Below, one piece after another: positions 8,946-17,623 of a DNA stretch of 64,000 nt. Position 1 is the stretch's first letter. Each line of letters opens with the position of its first letter. Position numbers and translations under genes: made by a program. The stretch covers positions 241,639 through 305,638 of the forward strand of contig NZ_CAGY01000005.1 of assembly GCF_000308055.1 (NCBI RefSeq), written 5' to 3'. The stretch is from Actinomyces sp. ph3. Its GTDB lineage: Bacteria; Actinomycetota; Actinomycetes; Actinomycetales; Actinomycetaceae. A model generated the notes under the pieces. That model was not told where the DNA came from. It saw only the letters and a program-made list of their open reading frames with translations, and ran no database searches.

Positions 8946-9069
8946 CTGAAATGCAAAACGGCTTGGTCTCAGGCCGGTTTTGTGTTTTCTCTATTCAGAA
9001 GGCTACCCGGGCACATGGTTGTGGCATCGGGTGAGTGAAAGACGCCGGCATAAGCAAGATGGGGGAGAT

Positions 9070-10341
9070 GTGAACAGGGTGCTTGGGCGCTTGCTGAGCC
9101 ATCCTCTCACGCGCAATTCCGCTTTCATGCACCTGTGGGCGGGCCAGACCGCAGCCGAGTTCGGTTTCCAAGTAGCCACTCTTGCAACCTCTGCAATCGC
9201 TATCTCTCTATTGCACGCCACGGAGTCTGAAATCGGTATCCTCACTGGTTTGCAAACACTCGCATTTCTTCTAATTGGTCTTCCCGCTGGTGCATGGGTT
9301 GATCGGTGGCGTAAACGCCGGGTCATGATTGTTTCTGACCTTGTGCGGGTTCTTGCGCTGATTTCGATTCCGATCGCCTATGAGTGGTTTTCGCTTACGC
9401 TCGCGCACCTGATGGTCGTTGCTGCACTCTTGGGGCTTGCGACGGTCTTCTTTGATGTTGCCTACCAGTCCTATGTTCCGGTAATTGCATCCACGCGCTA
9501 CATCGCTGCTGCAAATGGGCGGTTCGAGGCCTCGTACCAGGTTGGTGCTGCGGGTGGCCCTGGTTTGGGCGGCTGGCTTTTGGGCGTCTTTGCGCCTCCT
9601 TTGGCTTACGTTTTTACCGCAGTAACTTACCTGTTTTCAACGGTGGCAATTTGGCGGATTCGAACGCCCGAACCCCAACCAGTGCGCTCCAGTGCTTCTC
9701 TGTTTGCGCAAATCCGTGAGGGACTGAGCTTCGTCCGACATGAGCGTCTGCTTTTTCCCTTATTCTCTTGCATCTCCTTTGCTGCGTTTACAGGTTCAGG
9801 GGTACGTGTTCTCCTGCCGATTTTGGTGCTTCGAACACTGGGTATGAATGCGACACAATTGGGGGTGCTTCTGAGCGCAGGTGCGCTTGGTGGAATTCTT
9901 GGAGCAATGACTCGTTCCCTGTGGCTTGAGCGCCTAGGGATCGGGCGTTGTATTGTTGCCACCTACGTCGTTGGAGTTTCAATCCTTGTTTTGCAGCCGG
10001 CAGCGCTCCACGTGCCCGCGATTGCTGGCTGGGTGATCGCCGGTGCGGGAGTGGTCTACTCCTATTTCATTACCATCTACAACGTCACGCAGATGAGCTT
10101 GCGGCAGGAGATCTGCCCTAAACAGATGCTTGGGCGCATGAATGCGACCTTCCGTTTCGCGGTATGGGGAGTGATGCCCCTGGGATCGGTCGCTGCAGGT
10201 ATTCTTGCCTCCATCGTGGGTGTCGAAGCAGCCATGTATATCTTCGTTGTTCTGTCAGTGCTTGCTGGTGTCGCGATGGCTTTCACTCCCGCGGCTCGGA
10301 TTAAAGATTCTTATATCGCTTTGGATCCGAGCCAAAACTGA
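9070..10341 (+). CDS. MFS transporter
   Basis: About 423 residues with twelve hydrophobic segments. The motif-A loop is GAWVDRWRKRRVMIVSDL, and ATVFFDVAYQSYVPVI in helix 5 is typical of the MFS_3/macrolide-efflux-like branch. It is only distantly similar to the MFS protein at 4546. The likely role is efflux of a small hydrophobic or siderophore-like compound; substrate unknown. Start uncertain: GTG 9070 sits 2 bases from a GGGGGAG site, which is close; GTG 9031 would add 13 charged residues. The gene follows tRNA-Arg directly and precedes the adhesin array; no operon partner is seen. Confidence 0.85.
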   Translation: MNRVLGRLLSHPLTRNSAFMHLWAGQTAAEFGFQVATLATSAIAISLLHATESEIGILTGLQTLAFLLIGLPAGAWVDRWRKRRVMIVSDLVRVLALISIPIAYEWFSLTLAHLMVVAALLGLATVFFDVAYQSYVPVIASTRYIAAANGRFEASYQVGAAGGPGLGGWLLGVFAPPLAYVFTAVTYLFSTVAIWRIRTPEPQPVRSSASLFAQIREGLSFVRHERLLFPLFSCISFAAFTGSGVRVLLPILVLRTLGMNATQLGVLLSAGALGGILGAMTRSLWLERLGIGRCIVATYVVGVSILVLQPAALHVPAIAGWVIAGAGVVYSYFITIYNVTQMSLRQEICPKQMLGRMNATFRFAVWGVMPLGSVAAGILASIVGVEAAMYIFVVLSVLAGVAMAFTPAARIKDSYIALDPSQN

Positions 10342-10526
10342 ATATTGTCTGAGATGTGAGACATCTCGAGTGTCGCAATTATGTGATCTATCAGCCTTCT
10401 TTCGTGTGTATTTATTCAGCTTTTGGGGTATTTCTCAATTCTTGCTGAAATTCATCTGCATATAGGCAGTGTTAACATTTGAGAGTCTGAATATTTTTTA
10501 ACCTTGCTGAAGAGGTTTATCGCGTT

Positions 10527-11924
10527 ATGGAGTCAGGTATGAAGTGCGCTTTACGGGTTCCGTCATGGCTTGCAACAGGGGCAGCGTGTGCCTTGGTGGG
10601 TGTGAGCGCCTTGGTAGGAGTTGTGGCGGCTGACCAATCTGCAGAGGCTGCTCAAATTGATGCCGTGACTGGAGCGAAGATTACTAATACGTCGACGCCA
10701 GCCGGTCCGAACTATGTCTATGACAATTTCAAGCTCGAGCTGACTTTTGACACTAGCGGCAAGACAGTTGCTGAGAACGATACTCTGAATATTCAGCTTC
10801 CCAGTGAGCTACGAACTCGCAGTGCTTCTTTCGACGTAACCGATACGGAATCGGGTGACGTTGCGCTCCGATGCACTGTTCCGGCAGGTGAGGGGCCAGA
10901 AGTAACCTGTGTTTTCACCGACTTTATGGCAACGCATGTAAATGCCAGGGGAAATATCGTCCTTGTTGCAGATTCGGTGAAAGCAACAACAAGCGAAGTG
11001 CTTCATGCGACGATTAATCACTCAGTTGATATTCCGATGACCCTTGATCATGGCTCAATCGTCAAGGACACAAGAGGTTTTGCGCCGGAAACAGCGTATA
11101 AGTACGGGTGGCAGCTTCACGATGGGCACCCCGAACGCTTCACCTGGGAGGTCTACATTCCTGAGCGCAACATTGGTGAAAACACCATCATGATCAACGA
11201 TACTTTTGATTCTTCATATGGTGGCTACCGTCTTTTCAATGATGAGAGCAGTGAAAATGCGTGGCAGCGCACCCACCTTATGAAGTGGAACTCGCTGGAG
11301 GACTTTAAAGCGGATCCCAGTCATGAACGTCCTGCAGAGACTGTTTCGGTAGGGGGTGCAATTAATGGGGGTATCTTCCAGATGACGGATACCGAGAATG
11401 GCTTCCGTGTTTCATTCCCGAATACTCACGGCGATGCCTACTACCTTCTCAAGTACTACACAGTCCTGAATGTTCCAGCTAACGCGAAGGTTGGCAGCAC
11501 TTTTACAAATACCGCGGTTGTAAATGGGCAGAAGGCTGAGAAGACTATTGCCATCAAGACTGCTGGTTGGGGAGATCTGGATGCGGATCAAAAGACCACG
11601 CCAACTCCTGAGCCGACTCCGTCTACAACGACGCCTGAACCTACTCCGTCGACGACAACTCCTGAGCCTGAGCCCACGCCGTCGACGACTACACCTGAGC
11701 CGACTCCTTCAACCACCGAGCCTGAGCCTGTTCCCTCGTCATCGACTCCGGAACCAGAGCCGACTGTTTCGACGACCAGCCCAGCCCCGGCCTCGTCAAC
11801 AAGCGCAAGTGTGCCCCCTCAAAAGGTTCTTGCCCGCACGGGAAGTGACGCGGCGCTGATTGGACTTTCGGTGCTGTTACTTGGAATTTCGGGAGCTGCA
11901 CTCATTGCTCGTCGAGAACAATGA
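10527..11924 (+). CDS. Wall-anchored MSCRAMM-like adhesin, paralogue 1
   Basis: A 465-residue surface protein. Residues 1-42 are a signal peptide with a long hydrophobic core and AEAAQ cleavage region. Residues 43-350 form two Ig-like folds resembling the N2-N3 ligand-binding module of dock-lock-latch adhesins: CVFTDF in the first half aligns with the TFTDYVD latch motif of SdrG/ClfA, and FTWEVYIPER plus YYLLKYYTVL lie in the second half. Residues 355-430 are a Pro/Thr/Ser/Glu stalk of PTPSTTTPEP repeats. The end carries LARTG, a hydrophobic helix and a basic tail (ARREQ), a class-E-like LAxTG sorting signal. ATG 10527 has AAGAGG about 12 bases upstream. First of four tandem copies; ligand unknown. 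Confidence 0.88.
   Translation: MESGMKCALRVPSWLATGAACALVGVSALVGVVAADQSAEAAQIDAVTGAKITNTSTPAGPNYVYDNFKLELTFDTSGKTVAENDTLNIQLPSELRTRSASFDVTDTESGDVALRCTVPAGEGPEVTCVFTDFMATHVNARGNIVLVADSVKATTSEVLHATINHSVDIPMTLDHGSIVKDTRGFAPETAYKYGWQLHDGHPERFTWEVYIPERNIGENTIMINDTFDSSYGGYRLFNDESSENAWQRTHLMKWNSLEDFKADPSHERPAETVSVGGAINGGIFQMTDTENGFRVSFPNTHGDAYYLLKYYTVLNVPANAKVGSTFTNTAVVNGQKAEKTIAIKTAGWGDLDADQKTTPTPEPTPSTTTPEPTPSTTTPEPEPTPSTTTPEPTPSTTEPEPVPSSSTPEPEPTVSTTSPAPASSTSASVPPQKVLARTGSDAALIGLSVLLLGISGAALIARREQ
11600..11768 (+). repeat. Pro/Thr/Ser/Glu stalk repeat in adhesin 1
   Basis: Imperfect tandem coding repeats of about 24-36 bases translating to PTPSTTTPEP and PEPTPSTTTPEP units. Synonymous third-position changes separate the copies, so this is an older repeat rather than a fresh expansion, but copy number could still vary between strains. 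Confidence 0.8.
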
Positions 11925-11940
11925 GTGATCGGTGATCGTG

Positions 11941-11978
11941 AACGTGGCTGGTGCGTAATTTCGCACCGGCCACGTTTT
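11941..11978 (+). terminator. Hairpin terminator after adhesin 1
   Basis: Fifteen-pair stem AACGTGGCTGGTGCG with CGCACCGGCCACGTT (one wobble), loop TAATTT, followed by TTCT. It separates adhesin 1 from the A+T-rich 216-base promoter region of adhesin 2. Confidence 0.8.
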
Positions 11979-12194
11979 CTATAAGGATCTGAAATTGTCA
12001 TATGGCCTTCAATTGCATAGGGGGATTCTGGATGAATAGAGTTCGCTTCTCGCGTTATAAATCAGGTATTTTCCGTGCAATATCTGAAAAATGTGGAAAG
12101 TGTGAAAAATATCTGAATTTAACCTGCATGTTGCTGTGATAGCATTCGAGGGATCTCAATACAGTTCGACGTTCTCAACGAAAGATAATTTGTA

Positions 12195-13640
12195 ATGAAC
12201 TCTGAAGTGACACGCGTCCGCCCGGTGTCTTCTTGGGGAGCAACGGCACTCGCCTGTGCGCTGGTCGGCGCTGGAGCTGCTGCCGGTGTGATGACCTCGA
12301 ACGGCGTCGCACAGGCTGCGGATGTCAATGTGGTTACCGATGCATCGATCAAGAACACCACGCATCCAAATGGTCCCAACAATGTCTTCGACTCTTTCAA
12401 TGCCGTTTTCTCCTTCGATACGACCGGCAAGACTGTAGCCGAAAATGACACTCTTACTATTAAGCTTCCCAAGGAATTAAGGACTCGTCAGGCATCTTTC
12501 GATGTGACTGATGCTCAGACCGGCGGCGTAGCGCTTCGCTGCTCGGTTCCTTCTGGTGAAGGACCTGAACTTACCTGCGTTTTCACCGACTATATGAAGA
12601 CGCATGAAAATGCGAAGGGGCAGATTCACCTGGTTGGTGATACAGCCGCCGAATCTTCAAGTGAGAATTTGAACTTCACTGTCAACCACACAGTGACACT
12701 TCCTGTTCCCATGCCCAATGGAAAGATTGTTCCGAAGTCTAATGCGCACGCTCCTGCCAAGGCCTATAAGGATGGCTGGCAGCTTCACAACGGGCATGAT
12801 GAACGCTTTACCTGGGAGGTCTACATCCCTGAGCGTCAAAACCACGCAACTACCATTAGTGTGACCGATACCTTTGATCCCGCCAACGGTGGCTACAAGC
12901 TTTTCAATGATCCAAATGGTGCATGGCAGCGTACGCGTCTTCTGAAGTGGAACACGCTGGAAGACTTCCAGAACGACCCGAAGCGTGAGAATTTTGCTGA
13001 AAAGGTCGACGTTGGTGGCTCGATCAATGGTGGCACCTTCACCATGACAGAGACCGCTGACGGTTTTGTTGCGTCTTTCCCGAACTCGGGTGGCGATGCC
13101 TACTATCTGCTTAAGTACTACACAGAACTGAAGGTTCCGGCCAGTGCAAGCGTCGGCAGCGCTTTCAAGAACACTGCTGTCGTCAATGACCAGGTTGCCG
13201 AGAAGAGTATCGTCATTAACACCGCCGGTTGGGGCGATGTTGATGCAGATAAGAAGAAGACGCCGACCCCGACCCCGTCTACCACGACGCCAGAACCTAC
13301 GCCGTCGACGACTACTCCTGAGCCGACTCCTTCAACGACAACTCCTGAGCCGACCCCGTCCACTACGACGCCTGAGCCTGAGCCCACCCCGTCTACCACG
13401 ACACCTGAGCCTGAGCCCACCCCGTCGACGACTACTCCCGAACCGACTCCGTCCACCACGAGTCCAGAGCCTGAACCTACCCCGTCTACCACGACGCCTG
13501 AGCCCGAACCCAGTGTTTCAACACCGAGTGAAGCTCCTAAGGTCTTGGCTCGTACGGGTGCAAGTACAGCGGTTGTTCTTATCGTCGGCGCCTTAGCTGG
13601 CACGCTGGGCGCAATGATTTCGCGTCGACGCGCACAGTAA
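12195..13640 (+). CDS. Wall-anchored MSCRAMM-like adhesin, paralogue 2
   Basis: A 481-residue paralogue of the adhesin at 10527 with the same order: signal peptide (residues 1-41, ending VAQAADV), Ig-like N2-N3 module to about residue 350, a longer stalk with PTPSTTTPEPEP units, then LARTG at residue 451, membrane helix and SRRRAQ tail. The latch-like motif is CVFTDYMKTH, and FTWEVYIPER is unchanged. The start has GAAAGA about 12 bases upstream, complementary to the extreme 3' end of 16S rRNA. The stalk is about 80 residues, the longest of the four, so this protein should reach furthest from the wall. Confidence 0.88.
   Translation: MNSEVTRVRPVSSWGATALACALVGAGAAAGVMTSNGVAQAADVNVVTDASIKNTTHPNGPNNVFDSFNAVFSFDTTGKTVAENDTLTIKLPKELRTRQASFDVTDAQTGGVALRCSVPSGEGPELTCVFTDYMKTHENAKGQIHLVGDTAAESSSENLNFTVNHTVTLPVPMPNGKIVPKSNAHAPAKAYKDGWQLHNGHDERFTWEVYIPERQNHATTISVTDTFDPANGGYKLFNDPNGAWQRTRLLKWNTLEDFQNDPKRENFAEKVDVGGSINGGTFTMTETADGFVASFPNSGGDAYYLLKYYTELKVPASASVGSAFKNTAVVNDQVAEKSIVINTAGWGDVDADKKKTPTPTPSTTTPEPTPSTTTPEPTPSTTTPEPTPSTTTPEPEPTPSTTTPEPEPTPSTTTPEPTPSTTSPEPEPTPSTTTPEPEPSVSTPSEAPKVLARTGASTAVVLIVGALAGTLGAMISRRRAQ
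13260..13512 (+). repeat. Pro/Thr/Ser/Glu stalk repeat in adhesin 2
   Basis: Seven or so tandem units of 24-36 bases encoding PTPSTTTPEP or PTPSTTTPEPEP, with CCGTCTACCACGACG-like cores repeated nearly exactly. The near-identity of several units makes this a good candidate for length variation by slippage or recombination. Confidence 0.85.
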
Positions 13641-13659
13641 CTTAAACTCTCGCTAGTTT

Positions 13660-13697
13660 GATTGGCCGGTGTCTCCGTGTGTGGGCATCGGTCAATC
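13660..13697 (+). terminator. Possible weak terminator after adhesin 2
   Basis: Twelve-pair stem GATTGGCCGGTG with CATCGGTCAATC (two wobbles) around a 14-base loop, 20 bases past the stop. No T-run; weaker than the terminators after the other three adhesins. Confidence 0.5.
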
Positions 13698-14011
13698 GCT
13701 ATGTGGGGGGGGCTCCGTGTTGTGATCGGGGGGGGAAGCGTGGGACTTCTGTATCCATTCATCCTCATGCTGGAAACGTGGGCGAAAGCGTTACAGCAAG
13801 GTGTATTTCATTTTCAGTTAAAACTGGGATTTTGCTATGAAAATACACACATGTATCGGTCTTTGTCTGAAAAAATTTCCGAATACCCGCAGAAAAAGCC
13901 GAAAGTTCTGATGTTGTTCGGGGTGCAACCTGAGTTGAAGCTGAATGAAGGCGTGATAGTCTTCTAGTGTTTGGTCACTCGTGTGACAACCCTCCAGAAA
14001 GAAATGGCTTC
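13698..14011 (+). other. Intergenic region before adhesin 3 with two G8 tracts
   Basis: No convincing gene. Runs of eight G lie at 13705-13712 and 13728-13735, about 300 bases before the adhesin 3 start. The rest is A+T-rich and probably holds the promoter; GCGTGATAGTCTT near 13952 resembles GCTGTGATAGCAT near 12133 upstream of adhesin 2 and may be a shared -10 region. CCCTCCAGAAAGA just before the start also occurs before adhesin 4 and supplies the ribosome site (AGAAAG). Confidence 0.6.
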
Positions 14012-15319
14012 ATGATTTTCGATGCTACAAGCGCGCGTGCGCGTCGCGCTTCGGTTGCCGGTGCTCTTGCATGTGCGCTTGCCGGAGCCAGCGTGATGTC
14101 TGTCGTTACCGCTTCTTCTTCACAAGCCGCTGATCACTATCCCGTTGAGGTTGATCAGGTCGTCAAAAACCTCGTGATGAAGAATAGTTCGACACCGAAT
14201 GGCCCCAACCATGTGTGGGATAACTTCACCCTGGATTTCAGCTTCGACACGACTGGTGTGGATGTTGCTGAAACTGACACCATTACCATTCAGCTCCCCA
14301 GCAACTTGCGTACTCGTGCGACCTCGTTTGATGTCACTGATAAGAACACCGGTGGCGTTGCAATGAAGTGCATTATCCCCAATGGTGAGGGGCAGACGCT
14401 GCGCTGTGCTTTTACCGACTACGCAGATAACCACATCAACATGAAGGGCGATATCCACGTCCTAGCTGACGTTACGCGCGCGACCACTTCAACTCGTTTC
14501 GAGTTCAAGTTGAGCCATGACATTACCCTGTCTGCAGATATTGACCACGGCAACGTCGTTCCGAATACGAATGGCTATGCTCCCGATACTCCATGGAAGC
14601 ACGGCTGGCAGCTGCACGAAGGTCATAATGAACGCTTTACCTGGGAGGTCTACATCCCAGAGCGTAATATTCGCTCCAACACCATTTCGGTGACGGATAC
14701 CTTTGATACCGCTCATGGTGGTTACAAGCTGTTCAATGATCCCTCAACGGATCCGAATGCATGGCAGCGCACCCGCTTGCTCAAGTGGAATTCGCTTGCG
14801 GAATTCAAGGCGGATCCCGGCCACCAGAACTACAACGAGAGTATTCCGGTTGGAGGTGCCGTCAACGGTGGCACCTTCACCATGACTGAGACCTCAACGG
14901 GCTTCGAAGCTTCTTTCCCGAACTCGAACAGCGACGCGTACTACATGATCAAGTACTACACGGTGCTGAATGTTCCTGAAAATGCGAAGGCCGGAAACGT
15001 TTTTAATAACAAGGCTGACGTCAATGGGATGACCGCTGAGCGCAGTATCAAGATTGAAACGGTTGGCTGGGGTGACCTCTCGAGTGACAATCGCCCGACT
15101 CCTCCCGCTCCGTCGACCTCGACTCCTCCGGCTACCACGGTGACCCCCTCGCCTTCTGAGTCGACAACCGAGGCCACGCCTTCCCCGTCGACCAGCACCA
15201 CTCCTTCACCGAAGACTCCCTTGGCTCGTACAGGTGTTATGACTGCTCCGATGATTGGCTTGGGCGCGTTGGGAATGGCATTGGGCGCTGCGCTGATGCG
15301 TCGTCGTCAGCAGGCCTGA
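14012..15319 (+). CDS. Wall-anchored MSCRAMM-like adhesin, paralogue 3
   Basis: A 435-residue paralogue. Signal peptide at residues 1-38 (ends SSQAADH), N2-N3-type module to about residue 350 with the latch-like CAFTDYADNH and an intact FTWEVYIPER, then a short Pro/Ser/Thr stalk (TPPATTVTPSPS) unlike the PEPTP repeats of copies 1 and 2. The sorting signal is LARTG at residue 404, a Gly/Ala/Leu helix and MRRRQQA. ATG 14012 is chosen for the AGAAAG site 9 bases upstream and because it starts the signal peptide; an in-frame upstream start adds a Cys/His-rich leader that does not fit. Its last 65 residues are nearly the same as in paralogue 4. Confidence 0.88.
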   Translation: MIFDATSARARRASVAGALACALAGASVMSVVTASSSQAADHYPVEVDQVVKNLVMKNSSTPNGPNHVWDNFTLDFSFDTTGVDVAETDTITIQLPSNLRTRATSFDVTDKNTGGVAMKCIIPNGEGQTLRCAFTDYADNHINMKGDIHVLADVTRATTSTRFEFKLSHDITLSADIDHGNVVPNTNGYAPDTPWKHGWQLHEGHNERFTWEVYIPERNIRSNTISVTDTFDTAHGGYKLFNDPSTDPNAWQRTRLLKWNSLAEFKADPGHQNYNESIPVGGAVNGGTFTMTETSTGFEASFPNSNSDAYYMIKYYTVLNVPENAKAGNVFNNKADVNGMTAERSIKIETVGWGDLSSDNRPTPPAPSTSTPPATTVTPSPSESTTEATPSPSTSTTPSPKTPLARTGVMTAPMIGLGALGMALGAALMRRRQQA

Positions 15320-15362
15320 GTCTGAATGAAACACGCTTCTCGGTCGAGAAGTAACGGCTGAA

Positions 15363-15396
15363 TTGTGGGCCCCATCCTGATGGATGGGGCCCACAA
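15363..15396 (+). terminator. Hairpin terminator after adhesin 3
   Basis: Perfect 14-pair stem TTGTGGGCCCCATC with GATGGGGCCCACAA around a 6-base loop, followed by CTTT. Confidence 0.85.
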
Positions 15397-15733
15397 CTTT
15401 ATCCAGAGACATTGTTATCTGGGCGATTTCATACGAATATGTGGCGGTGGTCAGTTGCATGTAGCCAGAAAGACGCGAATATGTATTGCTGGATAACTTG
15501 AGGCTTTCGAATCTCTAACACTGTGTCAATAACTGGGATTTACTCAGGAATATTCAGGAATGTATCGGGGAATCGGCTGATATTGAATGTGTATATCGTT
15601 GATATTCTGCGGATTTCCTGAAATTGACATTGTTGTTTGGGGAGTAATCGCTTGACCAAAGCTGAAGATGAAAGTGTTAGCCTGAAAGGGCTTAGCCGCT
15701 TAAGCGGCATCCCTCCAGAAAGACATATACGTC
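15397..15733 (+). other. A+T-rich promoter region of adhesin 4
   Basis: No gene seen in 337 bases. The region is markedly A+T-rich with several ATATTC and ATATT words, consistent with a promoter and perhaps binding of nucleoid proteins. CCCTCCAGAAAGA at about 15712 repeats the ribosome-site block of adhesin 3. No exact operator palindrome was recognised. Confidence 0.5.
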
Positions 15734-17044
15734 ATGAATAACGAAGCTACGCGCGCGCAGTTGCGTCGCGTTCCTCTCGCTGGCGCACTAACAGTCGCTT
15801 TGCTCGGTGCCGGCGCACTCAGCGTTTTTGCGCCAACTGCTCCAGCGGCCTCGGCAGCAGAAGTTAACGGTGTGGTGACCGGTGTATCGATGAAAAATGA
15901 GTCCAGCTCGACTGGCCCGAACATTATTTGGGACGAGTTCTCGGCAGACTTAACCTTCGATACAACAGGGAAGAACGTTGCTGAAGGCGACACCCTGACG
16001 ATCCAACTCCCTCGAGAACTGCGTACACGCAGCGCAAACTTCGATGTCATTGACAAGAACGGTGGTGGCGTTGCACTCAAGTGTTCGGTCCCCGCGGGCA
16101 CCGGACAGATCGTCAACTGTGTTTTCACCGATTACGTCAAGACCCACATCAATGCCAAGGGTGATATCCACGTCCGAGCCGACATGGCCATGACCACAAC
16201 GACGGATCGCTTCACTTTCACAATTGGGCATTCGGTGACAATCGAAGCCAAGATTGATCGCGGCAACGTTGTTTCCAACAAGTACAGCTGGGTTCCCAAG
16301 CAGCCCTGGAAGTACGGTTGGCAGCTGCATGAAGGCCACAACGAGCGTTTCACTTGGGAAATTCACATTCCCGCCAAATCGGTGCAAGGATCGGTCATTA
16401 CCGTGACCGACACATTCGATACCGCTAACGGTGGCTATAAGCTCTTCAACGACGGCAAGAAGAACCAGCAGGCACGTTTGCTGAAATGGAACACCACCGA
16501 GGCCTACCGCAACGACCCCTACCACCAGAAGCCCAGTCAACTGGTGTGGGTGGGAGGCTCCATTAATGGTGGTACCTTCACGATGACTGAAACTGCTAAT
16601 GGTTTTGTCGCGTCGTTCCCGAAGACGGACGATGACGCCATTTACGAGCTCAAGTACTACACCGAGCTCAACACCCCTGAGGGACTGAAGATCGGAAACG
16701 TCTTCAAAAACACTGCGGTGATCAATGGTCAAACCGCTGTTAAGAACATTGAGATTGAAACAGTCGGTTGGGGAAACGTTGAGGGTCAGTTGAAGACGAC
16801 TCCGCCTACTCCGTCGGTGACGACTCCTCCTGTGACGACTCCTCCGACTCCTCCGGCAACGACGGTGACCCCGTCTCCCTCTGTGTCAACAACCGAGGCC
16901 ACGCCTTCACCCTCGACCAGTACCACTCCTTCGCCTAAGACCCCCTTGGCCCGTACAGGTGCTATGACTGCTCGGGCGATTGGTTTGGGCGTGCTTGGAC
17001 TGGCATTGGGTGCTGCGCTGATGCGTCGTCGTCAGCAGGCCTGA
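15734..17044 (+). CDS. Wall-anchored MSCRAMM-like adhesin, paralogue 4
   Basis: A 436-residue paralogue closest to number 3. Signal peptide at residues 1-36 (ends AASAAEV), N2-N3-type module with latch-like CVFTDYVKTH, the closest of the four to the staphylococcal TFTDYVD motif, then FTWEIHIPAK where the others have FTWEVYIPER, so this copy has diverged at a strand that is fixed in the rest. The stalk is TPPVTTPPTPPATTVTPSPS. The sorting signal is LARTG at residue 405, helix, MRRRQQA tail. ATG 15734 has AGAAAG 9 bases upstream. No sortase gene lies in the window, so anchoring depends on one encoded elsewhere. Confidence 0.88.
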   Translation: MNNEATRAQLRRVPLAGALTVALLGAGALSVFAPTAPAASAAEVNGVVTGVSMKNESSSTGPNIIWDEFSADLTFDTTGKNVAEGDTLTIQLPRELRTRSANFDVIDKNGGGVALKCSVPAGTGQIVNCVFTDYVKTHINAKGDIHVRADMAMTTTTDRFTFTIGHSVTIEAKIDRGNVVSNKYSWVPKQPWKYGWQLHEGHNERFTWEIHIPAKSVQGSVITVTDTFDTANGGYKLFNDGKKNQQARLLKWNTTEAYRNDPYHQKPSQLVWVGGSINGGTFTMTETANGFVASFPKTDDDAIYELKYYTELNTPEGLKIGNVFKNTAVINGQTAVKNIEIETVGWGNVEGQLKTTPPTPSVTTPPVTTPPTPPATTVTPSPSVSTTEATPSPSTSTTPSPKTPLARTGAMTARAIGLGVLGLALGAALMRRRQQA

Positions 17045-17144
17045 GAGCAGGTCTGAAGCTGCGGCTTCAAAACTGAGGTTTAGTGCCTGAAGAGTAGATC
17101 CCCTCGATCAACAGAAATGTCTCAGGCGTAAACGCAGTACACGT

Positions 17145-17182
17145 ACTGGTGGGCTCCATCTATATAGATGGGGCCCACCAGT
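17145..17182 (+). terminator. Hairpin terminator after adhesin 4
   Basis: Long stem ACTGGTGGGCTCCATCTA with TAGATGGGGCCCACCAGT (one wobble), very small loop, 100 bases past the stop. Confidence 0.8.
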
Positions 17183-17262
17183 GTTGTTGGTGAGTCTGAA
17201 TGTGTAGCGATAGGTGTCTTGAAGTCTCTTATACCTCTGCATGCTTCTAAGCGTTCTTAGCC

Positions 17263-17318
17263 GCGCGTAGTGACATAGTTGCGCATAGCGACGGAATAGG
17301 CGCGTAGTGACGGAATAG
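17263..17318. repeat. Three tandem 18-19-base repeats
   Basis: Three adjacent units, GCGCGTAGTGACATAGTT, GCGCATAGCGACGGAATAG and GCGCGTAGTGACGGAATAG, in the 580-base gene-free gap between adhesin 4 and the molybdoenzyme. They differ at two to four positions. Purpose unknown; could be a protein-binding array or a chance expansion. Apart from these and two hairpins I see nothing else in the gap. Confidence 0.7.
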
Positions 17319-17433
17319 TGCCGTTTATAGCCTGAGTTCATGTCTGGCAAGGCGTGACCGGCTCTGCGTAGGGGAGTGGGGGTCGCTTAGCGGGAAGATG
17401 GAGAGAGCTTAGAAGCGCGTATCTGTAAATGTA

Positions 17434-17473
17434 ATGGGGGGGCGCTGCCAATCAAATTGGCAGCGCCCCCCAT
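17434..17473. terminator. Bidirectional-looking strong hairpin
   Basis: ATGGGGGG CGCTGCCAAT pairs with ATTGGCAGCG CCCCCCAT around a CAA loop, a stem of about 18 pairs. It lies between convergent transcription units (adhesin 4 on plus, molybdoenzyme on minus) and is likely to stop the minus-strand message. Confidence 0.75.
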
Positions 17474-17623
17474 AGTGCGAACAAACGCGGATCACGTCAT
17501 CCGCTTGCCTGATCTCTTAGATCTGTCACATGAAGTCGACGAAAAGCATAGGTTATAGCCTGTGTCTTTTGCTGACTTCGTGTGGAGTAGATGGCCGGAT
17601 GGGCCGGATGGGCCCCCGGCGCT

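Noticed and set aside
8873..9070. tRNA-Arg as a phage or island attachment site
   Set aside because: No integrase or direct repeat of the tRNA 3' end was seen in the window.
10351..10367. GAGATGT-GAG-ACATCTC hairpin after the MFS gene as a terminator
   Set aside because: Only seven pairs with a three-base loop and no T-run; too weak to call.
11600..13512. Repeats that might be taken for a CRISPR array
   Set aside because: Units are coding, adjacent with no unique spacers, and in frame with the adhesins.
13118..13768. A 216-codon minus-strand open frame full of VVVDGVGSGSG repeats
   Set aside because: It is the complement of the adhesin 2 stalk repeat; the sense frame has signal peptide, domain and sorting signal.
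13662..13967. A 101-codon plus-strand open frame covering the G8 tracts
   Set aside because: No ribosome site and no domain; frame crosses the likely promoter of adhesin 3.
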